Below, piece by piece: positions 37,447 to 51,493 of a stretch of 64,000 bases of DNA. Under the pieces are notes generated by a model. That model was not told where the DNA came from. It was given only the letters and a program-made list of their open reading frames with translations, and did not search any database. The DNA is taken from the NCBI RefSeq assembly GCF_020882245.1, contig NC_083599.1:4588001-4652000 (forward strand). The letters are read 5' to 3'. This stretch comes from Rhopalosiphum padi. Lineage: Eukaryota; Arthropoda; Insecta; Hemiptera; Aphididae. Positions within the stretch are counted from its first letter, which is position 1. Every line of letters begins with the position of its first letter. The translations under genes were made by a program, and so were the position numbers.

Positions 37447-39561
37447 CAACAATAACGCCCGACGACAAATATTACAACGTTTAATTTTAACGAGCGCCAG
37501 ACGGTATTGCGATTGTGCCGATGAATTGTTTTATTATTGTTATTATTTTTTTTTTTCATGTCCCGTAACCGTTCGATACATTTAACGCGATTCAGTCGCT
37601 CAGTTGTGTGGTACGATTTGGTGTAAAATTAAGTACCTTATTATAGAGTCTTAAAGACTTCTTATAGTGCGAAATCAGTGTAGTTTGGAATTATTATCAT
37701 TATATAAACCATATACCGACCGGCAAAGCAAAATACATTTTTATTAAAAATTAATAAACACTCGTAAACTATTAGTTTTAGTTATTTTTTTGTGTGTTCT
37801 CGAGTTCTTAATATTTTCTTTTGTTTTATTCTCTTTCCGTTTATTACAATATTATTATTTATCGTAAACGTCCGATTCCGTTTTTGAGAGGAATTAAATT
37901 AATCGAGTGTGCTGATCTTTTTTCCACTCTTTTTTGACCAAAGTTCCGGTCTGAGAATTTGAGATGTTATTACGTCTGAACCAATTATATACAGTTAGCC
38001 TTAAAGAGACATAATTTATTTTCCGGTCTGGTTTAATCAGATAGCACGACAAAGTTGAAACATAAACAGATACAGTTTATGTGTACAGCATTTTAGTACT
38101 TTTCCGGTGTTAAATTAATACTTACGTATATGTGTAAACATTTTTATGTTAACAGTTTTTTGAGCTGTAAACAGATAATAAAAATCAACTCAATATGTTA
38201 TTATTAGAATTTCCAACCTACACTTTGTTGTAACAATATTTAATACTTACACTCTGTATTAGACTTAAAATTATATGAGCTGGACAATTTTCTTCCATAA
38301 ACCTCGCGTGATTTATTTCCGACATCGCTGCAAAGGCCAGATAACTGTAGTAAGAAAGACTTTTATTCTTTTTTTTCACGAGAATTCCTTTTACAAATTA
38401 ATCGAATTCCAACAAATCTCTACGAAATGGAAAAGAGAAAAATAGTTTTATTCTTATTTTTGACAAATCGGAGAAAATGTAAATACTAAATTAATTTACA
38501 TAAATAAAATTTATGTATTATTGGTATTGAAAAGTTTTCAAAATTAAAATAACAGTGTATATTTGATACAATTGTTATGAATTGGCACTAAATAACGGTA
38601 TAAAAAAACCTTTATTTTAAGAATTTTTAAAATTAATAAAAAAAAAAATCATCACTTAACTTCTTTTCAATATATTTTTGATATCGTTTTTTTTGTCTTT
38701 GATATATGTATTATGTGTTCTATCAACAACTAAAAAAGAAAAGAATAAACAAATCGCTATACTATTATGGCAATTTAAACATTTCCATACCATTATATAT
38801 ACATTATTATGGTTTAAATTAGTATAACTTATGAGAGATTTCGCGTATTTCATGGACCGAGATATATGTTTTGACACAAAACTTTGTAGTTTTACTTTAA
38901 AACGCACTTACTTTAATTTTAGGTAGTTATCAAACAAATGAAAATATATTGTAAGTACATTCGTTATGTATAATCACGTGATAGTAACATAATAAATCAC
39001 GTTGACATATTATTATTGTTATTTTTAGTAATAACCGAACAAGTTTCAACTGTTTTGGGTGGGAATTTTGGTCGAGAACCATGCGCAGATGGTTATAAAT
39101 TATTATGAATTATTCGGTTTTTAAACAAAGCTCCATGCACGGATGTACGGTGTATGCACGTTGCATCGTAACATCAGCAAAGAGCAAACAAAAAGGAGTA
39201 AAGAACATATTTCTGCACGAAAGTCATAACAGTAATGGTATAATATCTGTGTACAATATTAAAGGGTCGTTTTTATATTTTACCCGCAGGAAGTGGCCGT
39301 GGTTATATACGCCCCCACACTGGATTGACCACTATCCACCCCTGTTTACTACCATGTCGTTATGTTATCGTATGAGTGTACAGTTGTGTTTGCGATAAAT
39401 CTTCAAAATCGTATTCAGCTTATGAAATAATAATAATCTACAATCGCAATATGATTGCTGAAAAACGATACCGCGTATGATAAAATATTAAACGTTTTAT
39501 TTTATTCACATAAACGAAACACGCTTTATTTTATAGATGTCTTCCTAAATCGTGTCCGCGA

Positions 39562-39585
39562 TATTATTATTATTATTATTATTAT
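39562..39585. repeat. (ATT)n microsatellite
   Basis: Seven to eight ATT units. Confidence 0.92.
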
Positions 39586-40993
39586 ATGACGTTATAGACA
39601 ACAGTGGATCGAGACGAGTATATTTTGGACAGTATCATTTTTCTAACTATTTTTTTATGACAACCGTTGCCTTTATCCGGGAAGACGTAAGTTGTTGTTT
39701 TACAGTAAAAAAATTATACATTTAACGGACGGGACAGTCTCTTCAACGTTAATATAAAATAATGGACGAGATGAAAAAAAAGCAGCAATACAATTAAAGT
39801 ACATAATGTTGTGCTCTAACTTTTTGTATTTTACTTTTTGACGGCGGACGTTTACATTTTTTTTTTTTTTTTGCTAAAGGGTAGTGAATAGAGTAAATTC
39901 ACAGTATACTAACATTTTGGGAATATCTTTATTTCAGAGTACACGTTAAAATTAATATAATACGCTATTTTTAGTGCCTTTACATATTATTATAATATAT
40001 ATTATATTTATATAAATCGTATATTATAATATTTGAGTTACATGATTTATGTTTTATGTAAAATAGAATATATCCATCACAGTTACAAGTATTCGATGGT
40101 AACTGAAATAGCTAACGTGATTTTGTGTGTTTGTATTCTGTCCGTTTCGCGACAAAACACACATCATCAATAATTGTCTGTCCATGTCGAGCGGTAGTCG
40201 AATGTGGATTATAATAATTCATAACCAAGTTGAATATATTTTTAATGAATATCTGAAACGTTCGTCCCATGATCTGAATTCAATTAATTACAGGTTGACA
40301 TGATGTGCTAAAATTGTGATCCAGTAATTTCATATGAAATTATGTAATTACAGTGCCTTTACATGTAATGCAAAATTATTAATTCAGCGCCTGTTATTGG
40401 AAAGTATATTTGTAAATATTTGGTTTTTCTGCGCCATATAATATTACGACATTTTTTGTGGGAAAGATTATTTTTGTCGTTAACAGAACTCCTTATACAC
40501 TAATGATGTCACAGACTCTGATTTTAAAGATGTCTAACTTGAATTTAATTTTTTAATTTTAACGAACCCAAACTGAACTTTAAACAAAAATACAAAAGTG
40601 TCCAGTATATAAATAGCAAAACAATTTTTGTCGTTCTTCGATAAACCAAGTTCGAATTTTGATTGAATATTTTTATGTTTTCGAAAGAAAAAAACTATTA
40701 GATATATAATATGATATGGTTTGGTTCGAAAATTCTCAAATTTCATTACATAGGTATTAAAAATAACTGTCAGATGTTAATGATTATAAATTTTTAATAA
40801 TGTTCTACGGTATATAACGACGTTATAACATAAAATGATATATACCGGATTCGCAGGAGAGAAAAAATAGTTAACTGTATATTATAATATATACACACTC
40901 ATCAAGGACACCATCCTTATATTATGGTGAGTCACCCTCTATTGCTATACACGGGACGGTCATATATGGATAAAATATTATAATTTATATTTA

Positions 40994-41010
40994 ATATATA
41001 TATATATATA
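40994..41010. repeat. (TA)n microsatellite
   Basis: About eight TA units followed by further TA/TG-rich sequence. Confidence 0.85.
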
Positions 41011-43955
41011 ATATGTATATGTATATATCGTATACACACAGAGTACATTTTCCATTACACTTTTTGAACGTCATTCATTTGGTCGTCCCGGTCGCGACGT
41101 CCCCTTTGGGGATCGCATCATTAAACATTATTGTTGGCTTCATTATTTGTAATATATTTCAAGTCGGTATACGTTCTGGTGTGAAAGTTTTTCTCCCTCC
41201 GAGCGCGCACGTTATTCATTTTGCGCGTAAAATTGAAACGTTTCATAGGTCATAGTATTTTTCTCTCTGTTTGCACACTAGTGTTTGTTTGTTATTTTTT
41301 TGTATGATAATAATTATCATAAATCATCATTAAGAACGCAAAACGTAACATAACGACGTGTAGATGAACAATATATATATTTTACTATATTATATAATTA
41401 TTTTCTTCCAACATACATTTTTAGGTGTAACGATATAATATGTATATGAATTCTGAAAAATTCAAGTATAATAATATAATATGTGTTCCAATATTTACAA
41501 AAACGAAAATAATACAATTCAAAACTTAAAGTTTTTGATTAGAAAATAAAAAGTATATTATTAAGTTCGTATATATTCATATTATTTGGTTTCGTTAAGA
41601 AAACATTTAGAAATAAGAAAAGAAATAACGATTGTAATAAAAATTGGATTGCGTTAAAATCAAATACGACTATAAAATTGTTAATTTTATTATTTAGAAA
41701 AAAACAATAATAAAAACATAAAACCTTTGCATATAACCGCAACAAATATACAATATACCTAGTATATCGTGTCGCAATACGATAATAATATACTGTCGAA
41801 TAAATACGTCTATGACATATTACTATTATTGTTCTCGCTTTAGACGTTTTACGTCGATTTTTCATCCACTGTTTTGTTTTTTTTTTCACATTTTTTCACA
41901 TTTTTTTCCTTACGCGTAATACACACTCCTGCGTACTACCGTGGAATGCAGTAATAAGTGTAATATATACGGCACGTGATCGCCGCCGTAGTATTTATTT
42001 TCATTGTATAAATGAAGGAATGGGGGAAAAAAAAAAAGAAAAGAAAAGAAAAAAAGTTTGCCGTGCCGCGTTGTACATCAGTACGAGAGCAACTCGGCGT
42101 GGAAACGTCGCGAGATTAATCGTATCAATTCGCCGAGGTGTCGTTGAAAGACAGTTTTTGCTTGCCACCCGGGAAACTTTCGAATCACCACCACGTCGAA
42201 GGATTACACACGTATATATATAGTTATAACGGCGGTACGCCGTGTACCGATCGTGCTAAATGTATTATATATATTGTTATTATTATATTGTGATAGGCTT
42301 TTTTTATTTTATTTTATTTTTTTACCGATTGTCGTTTGGAAAACACCGCGGTTATGTTGTAACATATAATTATAATATACACTTGAAAACGCCCACGGTG
42401 CAATGTCGCGACCATGATATATACTTAACAAATTGGATAACTCACGCCACCTTTATATAATATTAAATGCAACAAATGAAAAAAAAAAAAACAAATCAAG
42501 CAAAGCCCCGACGACGACGCCACCGAGTGATATACCGTCGGGATTTCTTCCCCTACGTCATGTAAATGTCATTAATATCGAGCTTGGATGTTATTGCAAT
42601 AAAAAAATAAATAAATAAAACAAGTAAAATATCGATCGCATCTGTACCACACGTAATAAAAGATACAAACTAAACTCGGTTTTACTTAAACATTTCTATA
42701 GATTTTTATTTCATAAGTACCTATAGTCTTTCGTCATAAAAAAAAATGACCAATCAATAGATTATAAACAGCTGCTTAGCGCATCGCGAATTTAACGATT
42801 TGACAATAATTACATTATACAATAGTTACAATAGCTACATTTTTAATCTCCTATTAGGTACTCTTAATCACATAATACTTATCTAACAAACGTTAAATAA
42901 TATAAAAAACAAAACAAATAATAACAATTTATCGAACATCTATAATACGCCTATAGTACTATTTCATCGCACGTGATCGTAATGCACTACTACAACTGAT
43001 GTAATTCGAAGTCGCCAATTTACTATATTATATATTACACTTGTATAGTGAAATAGACGAAGACTATTCGTCAGTACATTATTATCATAATTTTTAACAA
43101 TCATAATTTATAGAATAATATGATTAAAATGAAAATAAACGTTCAATATTATAGTACTTAAAATATAGTAAGCCTGTGGATCGTTTATAAATTATTATTA
43201 TTATTAAAACGTTAGCAATAAACACGAAATAAATAATCTATATATATTGTATTAGTTTATTAGAGTGATAGAACAAATTTCGGTTATATATTTTCATCAT
43301 ACGCCGTCAATTTTTTATGGACAAATTTGTTGAGCTGGGCTTACAAACACTATCAAGAATTTAGCCCCATGTATTATTTATATAATATGATAGGATACTA
43401 TTTTATCCACATATTATAACTTGAACGTTTATGGCGGCTTTTGTAACTTTCGGGATCTAAGCCATCCAAAATCGCTCCTCGCCCACTCAAACCCCTCCCA
43501 CCCTCGCCCCAATCACGCATGCGGTCATATTTATCGAGTTCTGAGAAATACGGTCCCGCGGAAGCGAATCGCCGTTCGCGGATTTCATATATATATAAAT
43601 ATATTATTATAAAACTCTAGATGTGGTCGGGCAGCAGTAGCAGAGGGTTTCTCGAGTTATAATAATATAATAGCCTAGTCTTATACACTCTTAAACGGTT
43701 TTGTGAAACGACGTCGTATTATCGGTACGATATACAATAATCATTAATCATTTTTCTAAATTGAGTCAGTGACGGCGAGGAGACGGGTGGCCCTGGGACG
43801 TGGTATAACGTACATCTTGGACGGGCCGCACGGGTCGCCGGACGAATTATTGGCTTCCATACTATTTTTAACCCGTCCACCTCCCGGCACAACACACTAC
43901 AACAATATATAACTTCTAATCTATAATACAATCTACAGCAAAAGTTGCACTGGTG

Positions 43956-43976
43956 TATATATATATATATATATAT
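43956..43976. repeat. (TA)n microsatellite
   Basis: About ten TA units. Confidence 0.92.
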
Positions 43977-44057
43977 GATAGCATAACGTAGTGCGCACGA
44001 CGCGTGTTCTGTATATTGTTATACAATAAAGATGAGCTCCGTGACCGATATTCGGTG

Positions 44058-44085
44058 CACACACACACACACACACACACACATC
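44058..44085. repeat. (CA)n microsatellite, 14 units
   Basis: Pure CA array of 28 bases. Confidence 0.93.
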
Positions 44086-44563
44086 ATGATATTATGTAAT
44101 TACTGTACATAAATCTACTGCTGCTGATCAACGCGACTTATGCTCAGCGGACCGGAAATCGTCACGTGTTCGCGGGTCCGAACGGCCGAGGTTGATGAGT
44201 ACCGCTGAATTTGAAAAACTCAACGTACCGCGATTGATTTAACGCGGCTAAATACACGAAACACGCTCGCGGGTACTGACTGCTGCAGGTAGTGTACTTA
44301 CAACTCGATTTATGATCACTGGTATACGTTTCGCTCACCTGGTTTGTCGCACTATTCGGACAAGCGGTGAAGCGACGACGACCCTTCCAACGAATCCCGA
44401 TAATTAAGACCGAATATAATTAAGTCAAATATAAACCTCCACGTCCGCCCTCCATTAAAAAAGCCGTCTTTTTGATTTTAACGAACGAGCCGTAGTTTTA
44501 TTTCCAATTTGCGATTTCCCGTTTTTGGTTCGACACGAAAATATAAATAAATATAAACCGACG

Positions 44564-44582
44564 TATATATATATATATATAT
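44564..44582. repeat. (TA)n microsatellite
   Basis: About nine TA units. Confidence 0.9.
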
Positions 44583-44922
44583 GTATTGCATAATTAATTT
44601 CGCAATTTGTTTACCGGAAATGTGTTCACTCCGGGTCATCTCCCTCAAAAAAAGGAAAGGGGTAACGAATAATAATAATTAATAAAATGCGAACAATCGA
44701 TTTTCTCAGAAAAAGTCTGTGCGCGTTCTCTGGGATTTTTTTTTTCTCTGGCGAGAAGCAGACGGAGCTAGTAGATGCACCAAAAACGAAAAAAGGTCGT
44801 ATTATATATTTTTATTATTATTATATTCTGTTGGATTTGATTAAAAACCCAATGCAACTGTTTGGCCGGAACGAAATCACGCAGCAGTGGGAAGTATAGA
44901 CAGTGGCGCGTTATTGTTCTCG

Positions 44923-44939
44923 AAAAAAAAAAAAAAAAA
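44923..44939. repeat. Poly-A tract (17 A)
   Basis: Seventeen consecutive A residues. No retroposon body is recognised on its 5' side. Confidence 0.88.
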
Positions 44940-45125
44940 TACTTGGAGTGCATTTCGTTTACGGGGTGAAACATACAATATTTTGCTTTCATCTTTTGTT
45001 GTTCGCGCGGGCGAGTATTGTGCAAAGCCAAAACCATCCGTTTTAATTGTTGGCCGTTTACCAGATGACGGTGCGTGAAATTGATTCCAAATTCTCACAC
45101 TGCACATCAGGCAAACGAGCAAGCG

Positions 45126-45140
45126 CACACACACACACAC
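45126..45140. repeat. (CA)n microsatellite
   Basis: Seven CA units, followed by broken CA-rich sequence to about 45172. Confidence 0.85.
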
Positions 45141-47091
45141 TCACACATAATATATACATACAAACACACACATAAATGCACAAACAATCGTCAGAAAATC
45201 CGAATAAATCGTTTTTTTTTTCTTCTTTAATTAGTATTGTAATTTAGCGCATAATATACACAAGTCACGTATACCGAACCCCTAGACTATATCCGTTCCT
45301 ATATTATAATATTATATGCTGGAACTACAGTACGGTTACGGATCGTATCGGGAAATCGTTTAAAACTTATTTATTTTATTCGCCATTCGATATAACCCGT
45401 TCCACGTCGACACAGTGAACGTTTTTAACGAAAACTCGAGCATTTTACGAGGACCTAAAAACCCGGGATAAGTTACGACGACACTAGCAGACCGACTAGC
45501 GAATACAAAAGATTTTTTTTGAAAAATAAATAAAAAAAAAAACCAATTTTATTGGTAATCCTCAGCGATCCGAGTTCAGTACGAGAAGTAAACGATAATC
45601 CAAGCGGATCGTAATATACTTACATACCCAATTTATTATGTTATACAATAATGTCCGTATTATTATATTATAATACGAGTATCTAAGATAATAAAACGAC
45701 GAAATTAAGTGTTTTTCATCACGTAGCTTAATCGCTAAAAAGCTTTTTTTTTTTTAATGAGATTATCACTTTTTTACTGTAAACTATTTTTAAATAAGTA
45801 CATTTTGAATTATTGAACTAAAGGTTGATAGGTCTAAGTTTGATTTTGATACGTCAACATTCTCAGAAATTGTGTCTGATAAATAATTTATAACAGTAGA
45901 AAGGGGAGATTTATCGTTTCAAAAATAGAAGTTTATTACTTCACGGGAGACTTTATAATTAGTACAAAAAACTTCAAGACTTTGAAAATCCGGTCTGTAT
46001 AATATTTAAAAATTACAAAAACCAGATACTACGTATTCAAAGTCAATATTTATATTTTGTTTTGATTAATAAAACAGTTGTATAATTACTTCGATGGTAA
46101 ATTTAAAAAAAACTTGCTAATTATAATAAATTTAGACATTTTCAATAGTTACATTAACTAAATTTCGATTGTTAGTTTATATAATTATTATTATACCTAT
46201 TTAATATATCGAATAACTATTAAATGTGTAAAAAAACGGAATTTTAAACATTATCACAATAATGTATAAAAACCTATAAACGAATACGAATTTCTCTTGT
46301 GCGGTATAAATTTACTGAAATTCAAAAGTATCGATGTGTTTATTGGTGGACATTGCGCGTGTCTAGACGGTCTGTTTCCTTTATTTCGGTTGGCCAAAAT
46401 CTCATTTACGCGTAGCGAAGTTAACATGACCGCAAGTTATAGAAGCGAAGAATTGTTTTTCCGGACATACATCGCTGTATAGTTTTGGAACTTTATCAGA
46501 CAGAGGTATCTTGGAGGCGCTTTTAAACTTAGTTTCAGTATGTTACTCCGGAGTTATCTTTTGGTCTGATAAAACGAGATTTTGTGGTTAATTGTATTAA
46601 AACAATATAATAAGTCATTGTCATTTAATTCAATGACTACTGAATGTCTCCACGCATGCACCGGAAATATTCTGTATAGGGATAGTGTATCAAAAGTCTA
46701 CAGTAAACGTATTATTTAATAGATTAGAGAAAACCCAGTGCTGCCTTTTAAAACAGTAATTACGCATAGTGGACGATGGCTCTTAATTTTCTATATTATC
46801 GGAACGATATGACTTCAAAATCGATTTTAATCCTTCCGTACTCGTCAATCAGTGTGTTTATACAAAAAACTTTCTTTTTTTTTTATCGTCGAATCGATAT
46901 TCTGCACTAGACGATGCTTATAATATACTATAAATAGCTTACAAAAGTTCGTATGCGGAGCAGGAAAATATTGTTTTGTCATTCAATACGATGTAATAAT
47001 ATCGTTCGATAACTTGTACGTCGTATAATATGTTTTATACAGTCGTCCGAGTGCAAATCGTGTTTCTGGCCAATGTAATATTTCGATAACG

Positions 47092-47124
47092 AATAATAAT
47101 AATAATAAAAAAATAATAATGATA
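47092..47124. repeat. (TAA)n microsatellite, interrupted by poly-A
   Basis: TAA units on each side of a short A-run. Confidence 0.85.
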
Positions 47125-48169
47125 AACTAACGCCTAACGTCATCGAATAAAACATAAATTCATAATATTATTATAACTTTGTCCCGATGAATATCTCGGA
47201 AATCGCGCACTACAGTTGTATTATTATAATATTCGTTTTGAGTTATATCGTATTATACGAAGGTTTGAGGTTTCTGGCGGCGCACGTCTAATACGCGTAG
47301 TATTATTATACAGCCGTACAGGCGACTGCGGCAGATATCCCGTAACCGTTCGAATGTATATTAAGCTGACCCGCGAAACGCAATGCATCACACGTACTAT
47401 ACAATGCATATTATTATTATTATTATACGAGTATATAATATATCCCACCTATTTGCGATTTCGTTCTGACGCACTCTGCAGTTTAACTCGGATTTATCGT
47501 CCGCGGTACATATATATATATTATATTATATTATTATGATATTGTTTGAATATTAATCCCGCGAGCTCGTTCGTTGTGGGTCAGCGAATCGCTATACATA
47601 TATATATATCACATATACCTATATGTAATAGATGTATAGTGTATACGTTCTCCGACAGCGTCTGCAGGGTGGCGGCGGTAACGCCTTTGGTAGAAGTGGT
47701 CTCCTACGACTCGGTGACGACTCTACATATACATGTATATTATATTATGCACGCCGACGCGTGTATATACCGTAGCGGTACATGTATAGTATAATATTAT
47801 ATGGAGAGGCTATCGTGTGAGGTCAAATTATTCACATACCAGTAAACTAGCTAGCAAGTAGTTTTGGTGCTGCGAATCGGAAACCTTTGATATTGCGGAT
47901 ATATATTGGACGACTCGCAGTTTATTTGCAATGCACATGATATGTTTGTGTGTGTGTGTGTTTGTGCGTAATACGGCGTATTTGCATATACCACGAGGTG
48001 GTGGTGCGAGTCTGTCGCGGGCAAATAATACGGTGTGTTTTCTAATATTATCGTATCGGATACAAATCATTACATCGCCGGTTGCGTTTTCGAGAACTGT
48101 ACCGCGGTTATACGGTTCTGACATTCAACGCACGCGGGACGTAGCGTACCGAATGTATCATATTTTTCG

Positions 48170-48191
48170 TTTTTTTTTTTTTTTTTTTTTT
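48170..48191. repeat. Poly-T tract (22 T)
   Basis: Twenty-two consecutive T residues, 24 bases before the left end of a hAT fragment. Confidence 0.9.
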
Positions 48192-48215
48192 ATACTGAAA
48201 CATATACATATAAAT

Positions 48216-48430
48216 TAGGGCTGGGATTTTGATGCAAAGGCATATTTTTTTCTGGTGTTTTGAAACGTAGTTAGTCCATAAGTATAAAATATGTTTTGGG
48301 TGATACTGATTATTTTAAAGTATTTTTTTTTTCCATTTTTTGACAAATTTAAACTTGAATGAATTTTAAGGGCATTTTTAGTGCATTATCTTAGTTTTAG
48401 AGCGTTTTTGACAATTTCTTAATTAAATGA
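48216..48430 (+). mobile_element. Left-end fragment of a hAT element (same family as 3455)
   Basis: The sequence starts TAGGGCTGGGATTTTGATGC and continues AAAGGCAT. Over the first 28 bases it agrees with the left end of the element at 3455 at 20 positions, including the ATGCAA and GCAT motifs. Subterminal GCATATT/GCATTTT/GCATTAT motifs follow, as in that element. I could not find the matching right terminus or an 8-bp duplication, so the right boundary is arbitrary. Related GCATTTTGGGCATTAT near 48829 may belong to the same copy. It is probably truncated or interrupted. Confidence 0.55.
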
Positions 48431-51400
48431 ACGAACATTTTTGCGATTCACAGGAAACTTTCGGCAAACTGCGGACGGTACGAATATTAAATTATAATAT
48501 ATAGTATCGTCAATAACAATTTTATCATAGCTAGGCTTTTCCTCGAAAATAATCGCCGTTATAAACTTATTAGGTATGTATTATATTATCCGACCAACAA
48601 AGATCATATTTGTTTGAAAATATAAGACAGCATATCATTATACAGTGCAATAACAATTTTATTCAGGTTAGTAATAATAACTAGAAAAAACAAGTTAAAA
48701 TATTAACATTTTTATTACATGATTACTATAAAAAAAAAAAAAAATACATTACTAATATAATTTTTTCCAATTTTTAAGGTATGATAAATATAATTTAAAT
48801 TCATTTTTCGAGGTTTTTAAATCATTTTTGCATTTTGGGCATTATAATAAATAAATTTTTGTAAAAGTGCCTTCACTGGAAGGTATCTTTAATCCGTCCT
48901 TCACGCCATAGTTATCTATTTCATCAATTTCACTTATTGTTCAAAATTTATGTAACAGATTGTGGAAATATAAATAAAGTAATAAAAAAAAAGGGCATTA
49001 TAATATACAACTTAAGAAATTAATTTAATGACATCAGACATAGAGTATTAACTGAACTATACGATTTCCTATCAGTGATATTTTGTGAACTTGTAGATTT
49101 TAATACTAAAATATTGTTGAATACCTACTTCAAAAAAAAAAAAAAAAATGTTTAGATTTTTTTTCTCTATCGAGTGTTAGCGGGAGAAAGTTTTTAAGGA
49201 AGTTTTTATAGACGGTTGAATATAATTGCTGAACTTGATTTATTAAGCTGGTTTGCTTTAAGACATTTATAAAATCGAAGTTTTGTTATTACGAAATCGA
49301 GGTACAGTCAATAATTATTACTGTAAATATCCCCTTATATCCGTGCTACCAGACATTTTGAAGTGTATAGAAATTGTTAAGAGTTATAAGTCTTCATAAT
49401 TATTTATAACATAGTAAAATTATTGTTTTCCCCAATTAATAAAAAATATAATTGGGCCTACATTTAAGTGTTATGGTTATTGCACTGTATTAGTTGTGGA
49501 ATTATTTTAAAAACATTTATTTTTGGAGAACTGATCTTTGACGTTTGTATATTTCTAAATGCACCACACGTAACGTTCCTATCGGCCTCAGTCTGTAATT
49601 AGAATTTTTTTTGAAATTTTGTTTATAGACAACATGACGTACAAAATACGCTGTACGTACATTTTGTACTTAATAATAATGTAAAAACAAATCGCCATAC
49701 TCTTAAATGATAATATATTTATTTACAATACGACAGGAGTAAATTATTATCAACTTATTTTTGCCGATTGTATATTATATAATAATGGTGTCGGTCGGTC
49801 GGTACGAATTTGTTAACAGGCCAACTGTACGTCCAACAACATCGGATTTAATGACACTTCATTTGACGGCTCTTCTTACACAAATAATGGGGAGTTAAAG
49901 ATTGGATACCACTAGACATTTTGTCGAAGCCACGCTCAACAATGTATTTTAATGAGCACTTATTCCGTACCTTTTGAATAACAGTATATATATATTATAT
50001 ATATATATATGTGTGTTATTAACTGTAGTCGTCGAATGTTTCAATTTGTCGGTTAAATTATTTCTCAAAAAAAAAAAAAAAACACCAAATATTCATGATG
50101 ATTACGCTGCGCTGCATTGTAAACGTAGACAATTCACGGGTCAAAAATTATACGCTCCGTGCAATACTACACTATATTAGGTTATTGGCGTCCCGCGAAA
50201 TACGGTCTATTTCTAAAAAACGAAATGTATCCGAAAAAACAAAAAAATACTACTAATGTGGTTAATTAGATTATATTGACGCGTGTGTGTCGACTGCAAA
50301 AAAATTGTGTGAAATGTTTTTTTATTATTCTGTACAATATTATACTTTTACGCATTAATTTCCTTTACATTTTTTTTACACCATACACGTTAATTTAGGA
50401 GACAAAGTTATTTTGTACGTAAATACCCATAATAAATTGCCTGCGTAGGTACCCGACATAGAGGACTTAATTTATGTAATAATACGCGGAACGTAAAATA
50501 ATTAAAAATTATAGGAATTTTTTCTGTTTATAATAAATCACCTTATTATTAGATGGTTATTACGTATTAAAATATATATGTTTATAAAAAAAAAAAAAAA
50601 AAAACAGGAATTACTATAACGTACTACTGAAACTTATTAAAATTAAAACAGTAGGCAAACTAAACAAATAAATAAATTAAAAAACACGGATAATCAAAAT
50701 TTATGGTTTTTTATTAGAAAACAAAGTTCAGGCTATTATACTATTACTATTTATTTTAATATGATCAAATTAAAATTAATATGTAAACTAACTTTGGTAT
50801 ATTGATTGTTGTTATTCGGTTATGAAAAAAATATGTTTATCGATCGAACATTATTTTACCTATTTCAAAATAACGAATAGTTTTTTTCATGCGTTTTTGT
50901 ACGTAACAGGGGAAAATTATATTACCTAAAAAAAAAGTTAGCGGAGATACCGAATGAATATTTTATTTATGACGGAAAGCTACAATTGTGTTAATATATA
51001 TTTCTGTTATCTAAATATAAGTTTGTAATACTGAAAATAATAGCTTAGGGTTTTTTTTTTATTTTTAGGAAGTATTAACTTTGTTACGTGCAGTATTAAT
51101 ACTTGTCATTTTTTTTTTTTTTATATATATACATTCCGAACCCAATGGTACAATAATATGATTTATTATTTATTAATATTGAAATACACTGCTATATAAT
51201 ATGAGCTAAAATATTAATTTAATATTTGATTGAAAATATTAAATGATACGAAAAAATGCGTTCGCAAAGACGTCATCGTCACGTAGTAAATTATACAGTA
51301 TATAGTTTTTACATTAAAATGCGCTGCGTTCCTTGTACGGCATTATATTGTATCTATAAATAAAAATTGTCGCCGAGGAAGATGGCTATTTCGTGATACC

Positions 51401-51459
51401 GTCACACAAGACGGAGACGGTTGTTGATTAATTTTCTCTCGACTTATATATAAATGTAT

Positions 51460-51493
<34 letters not shown>

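Larger units (their letters stand above)
37319..41999. other. AT-rich non-coding stretch
   Basis: 37319-37700 is mixed, with an imperfect ATT array (37415-37446). 37900-41000 is AT-rich, with a small mixed patch at 39060-39400 where a 97-codon frame reads without a recognisable domain, and an ATT array at 39562-39585. 41030-41260 is modestly CpG-rich. 41260-42000 is AT-rich, and its 116-codon minus-strand frame is low-complexity. No gene supported. Confidence 0.55.
42000..48215. other. Non-coding stretch with three CpG-richer islands
   Basis: CpG-richer segments at about 42000-42600, 43400-45500 and 47200-48150 are separated by AT-rich DNA. Simple repeats are frequent (TA, CA, poly-A, poly-T). 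Frames on both strands reach about 107 codons but overlap each other and match nothing known. The segment 44100-44400 has the highest CpG density and several CTGCAG/GGTAGT-type strings, but no exon can be defended without transcripts. Confidence 0.5.

Noticed and set aside
41539..41889. 116-codon minus-strand open frame
   Set aside because: Low-complexity Phe/Tyr/Asn/Lys composition typical of AT-rich chance frames; no recognised family.
48208..48975. ATATAAAT at 48208-48215 and 48968-48975 as a target duplication for the hAT fragment
   Set aside because: The sequence just inside the right copy does not resemble the left terminus; a shared AT-rich 8-mer is expected by chance.
49900..49945. 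ATACCACTAGAC, similar to part of the SINE candidate at 10290
   Set aside because: No B-box-like sequence lies at the right distance, so the short match is probably chance.
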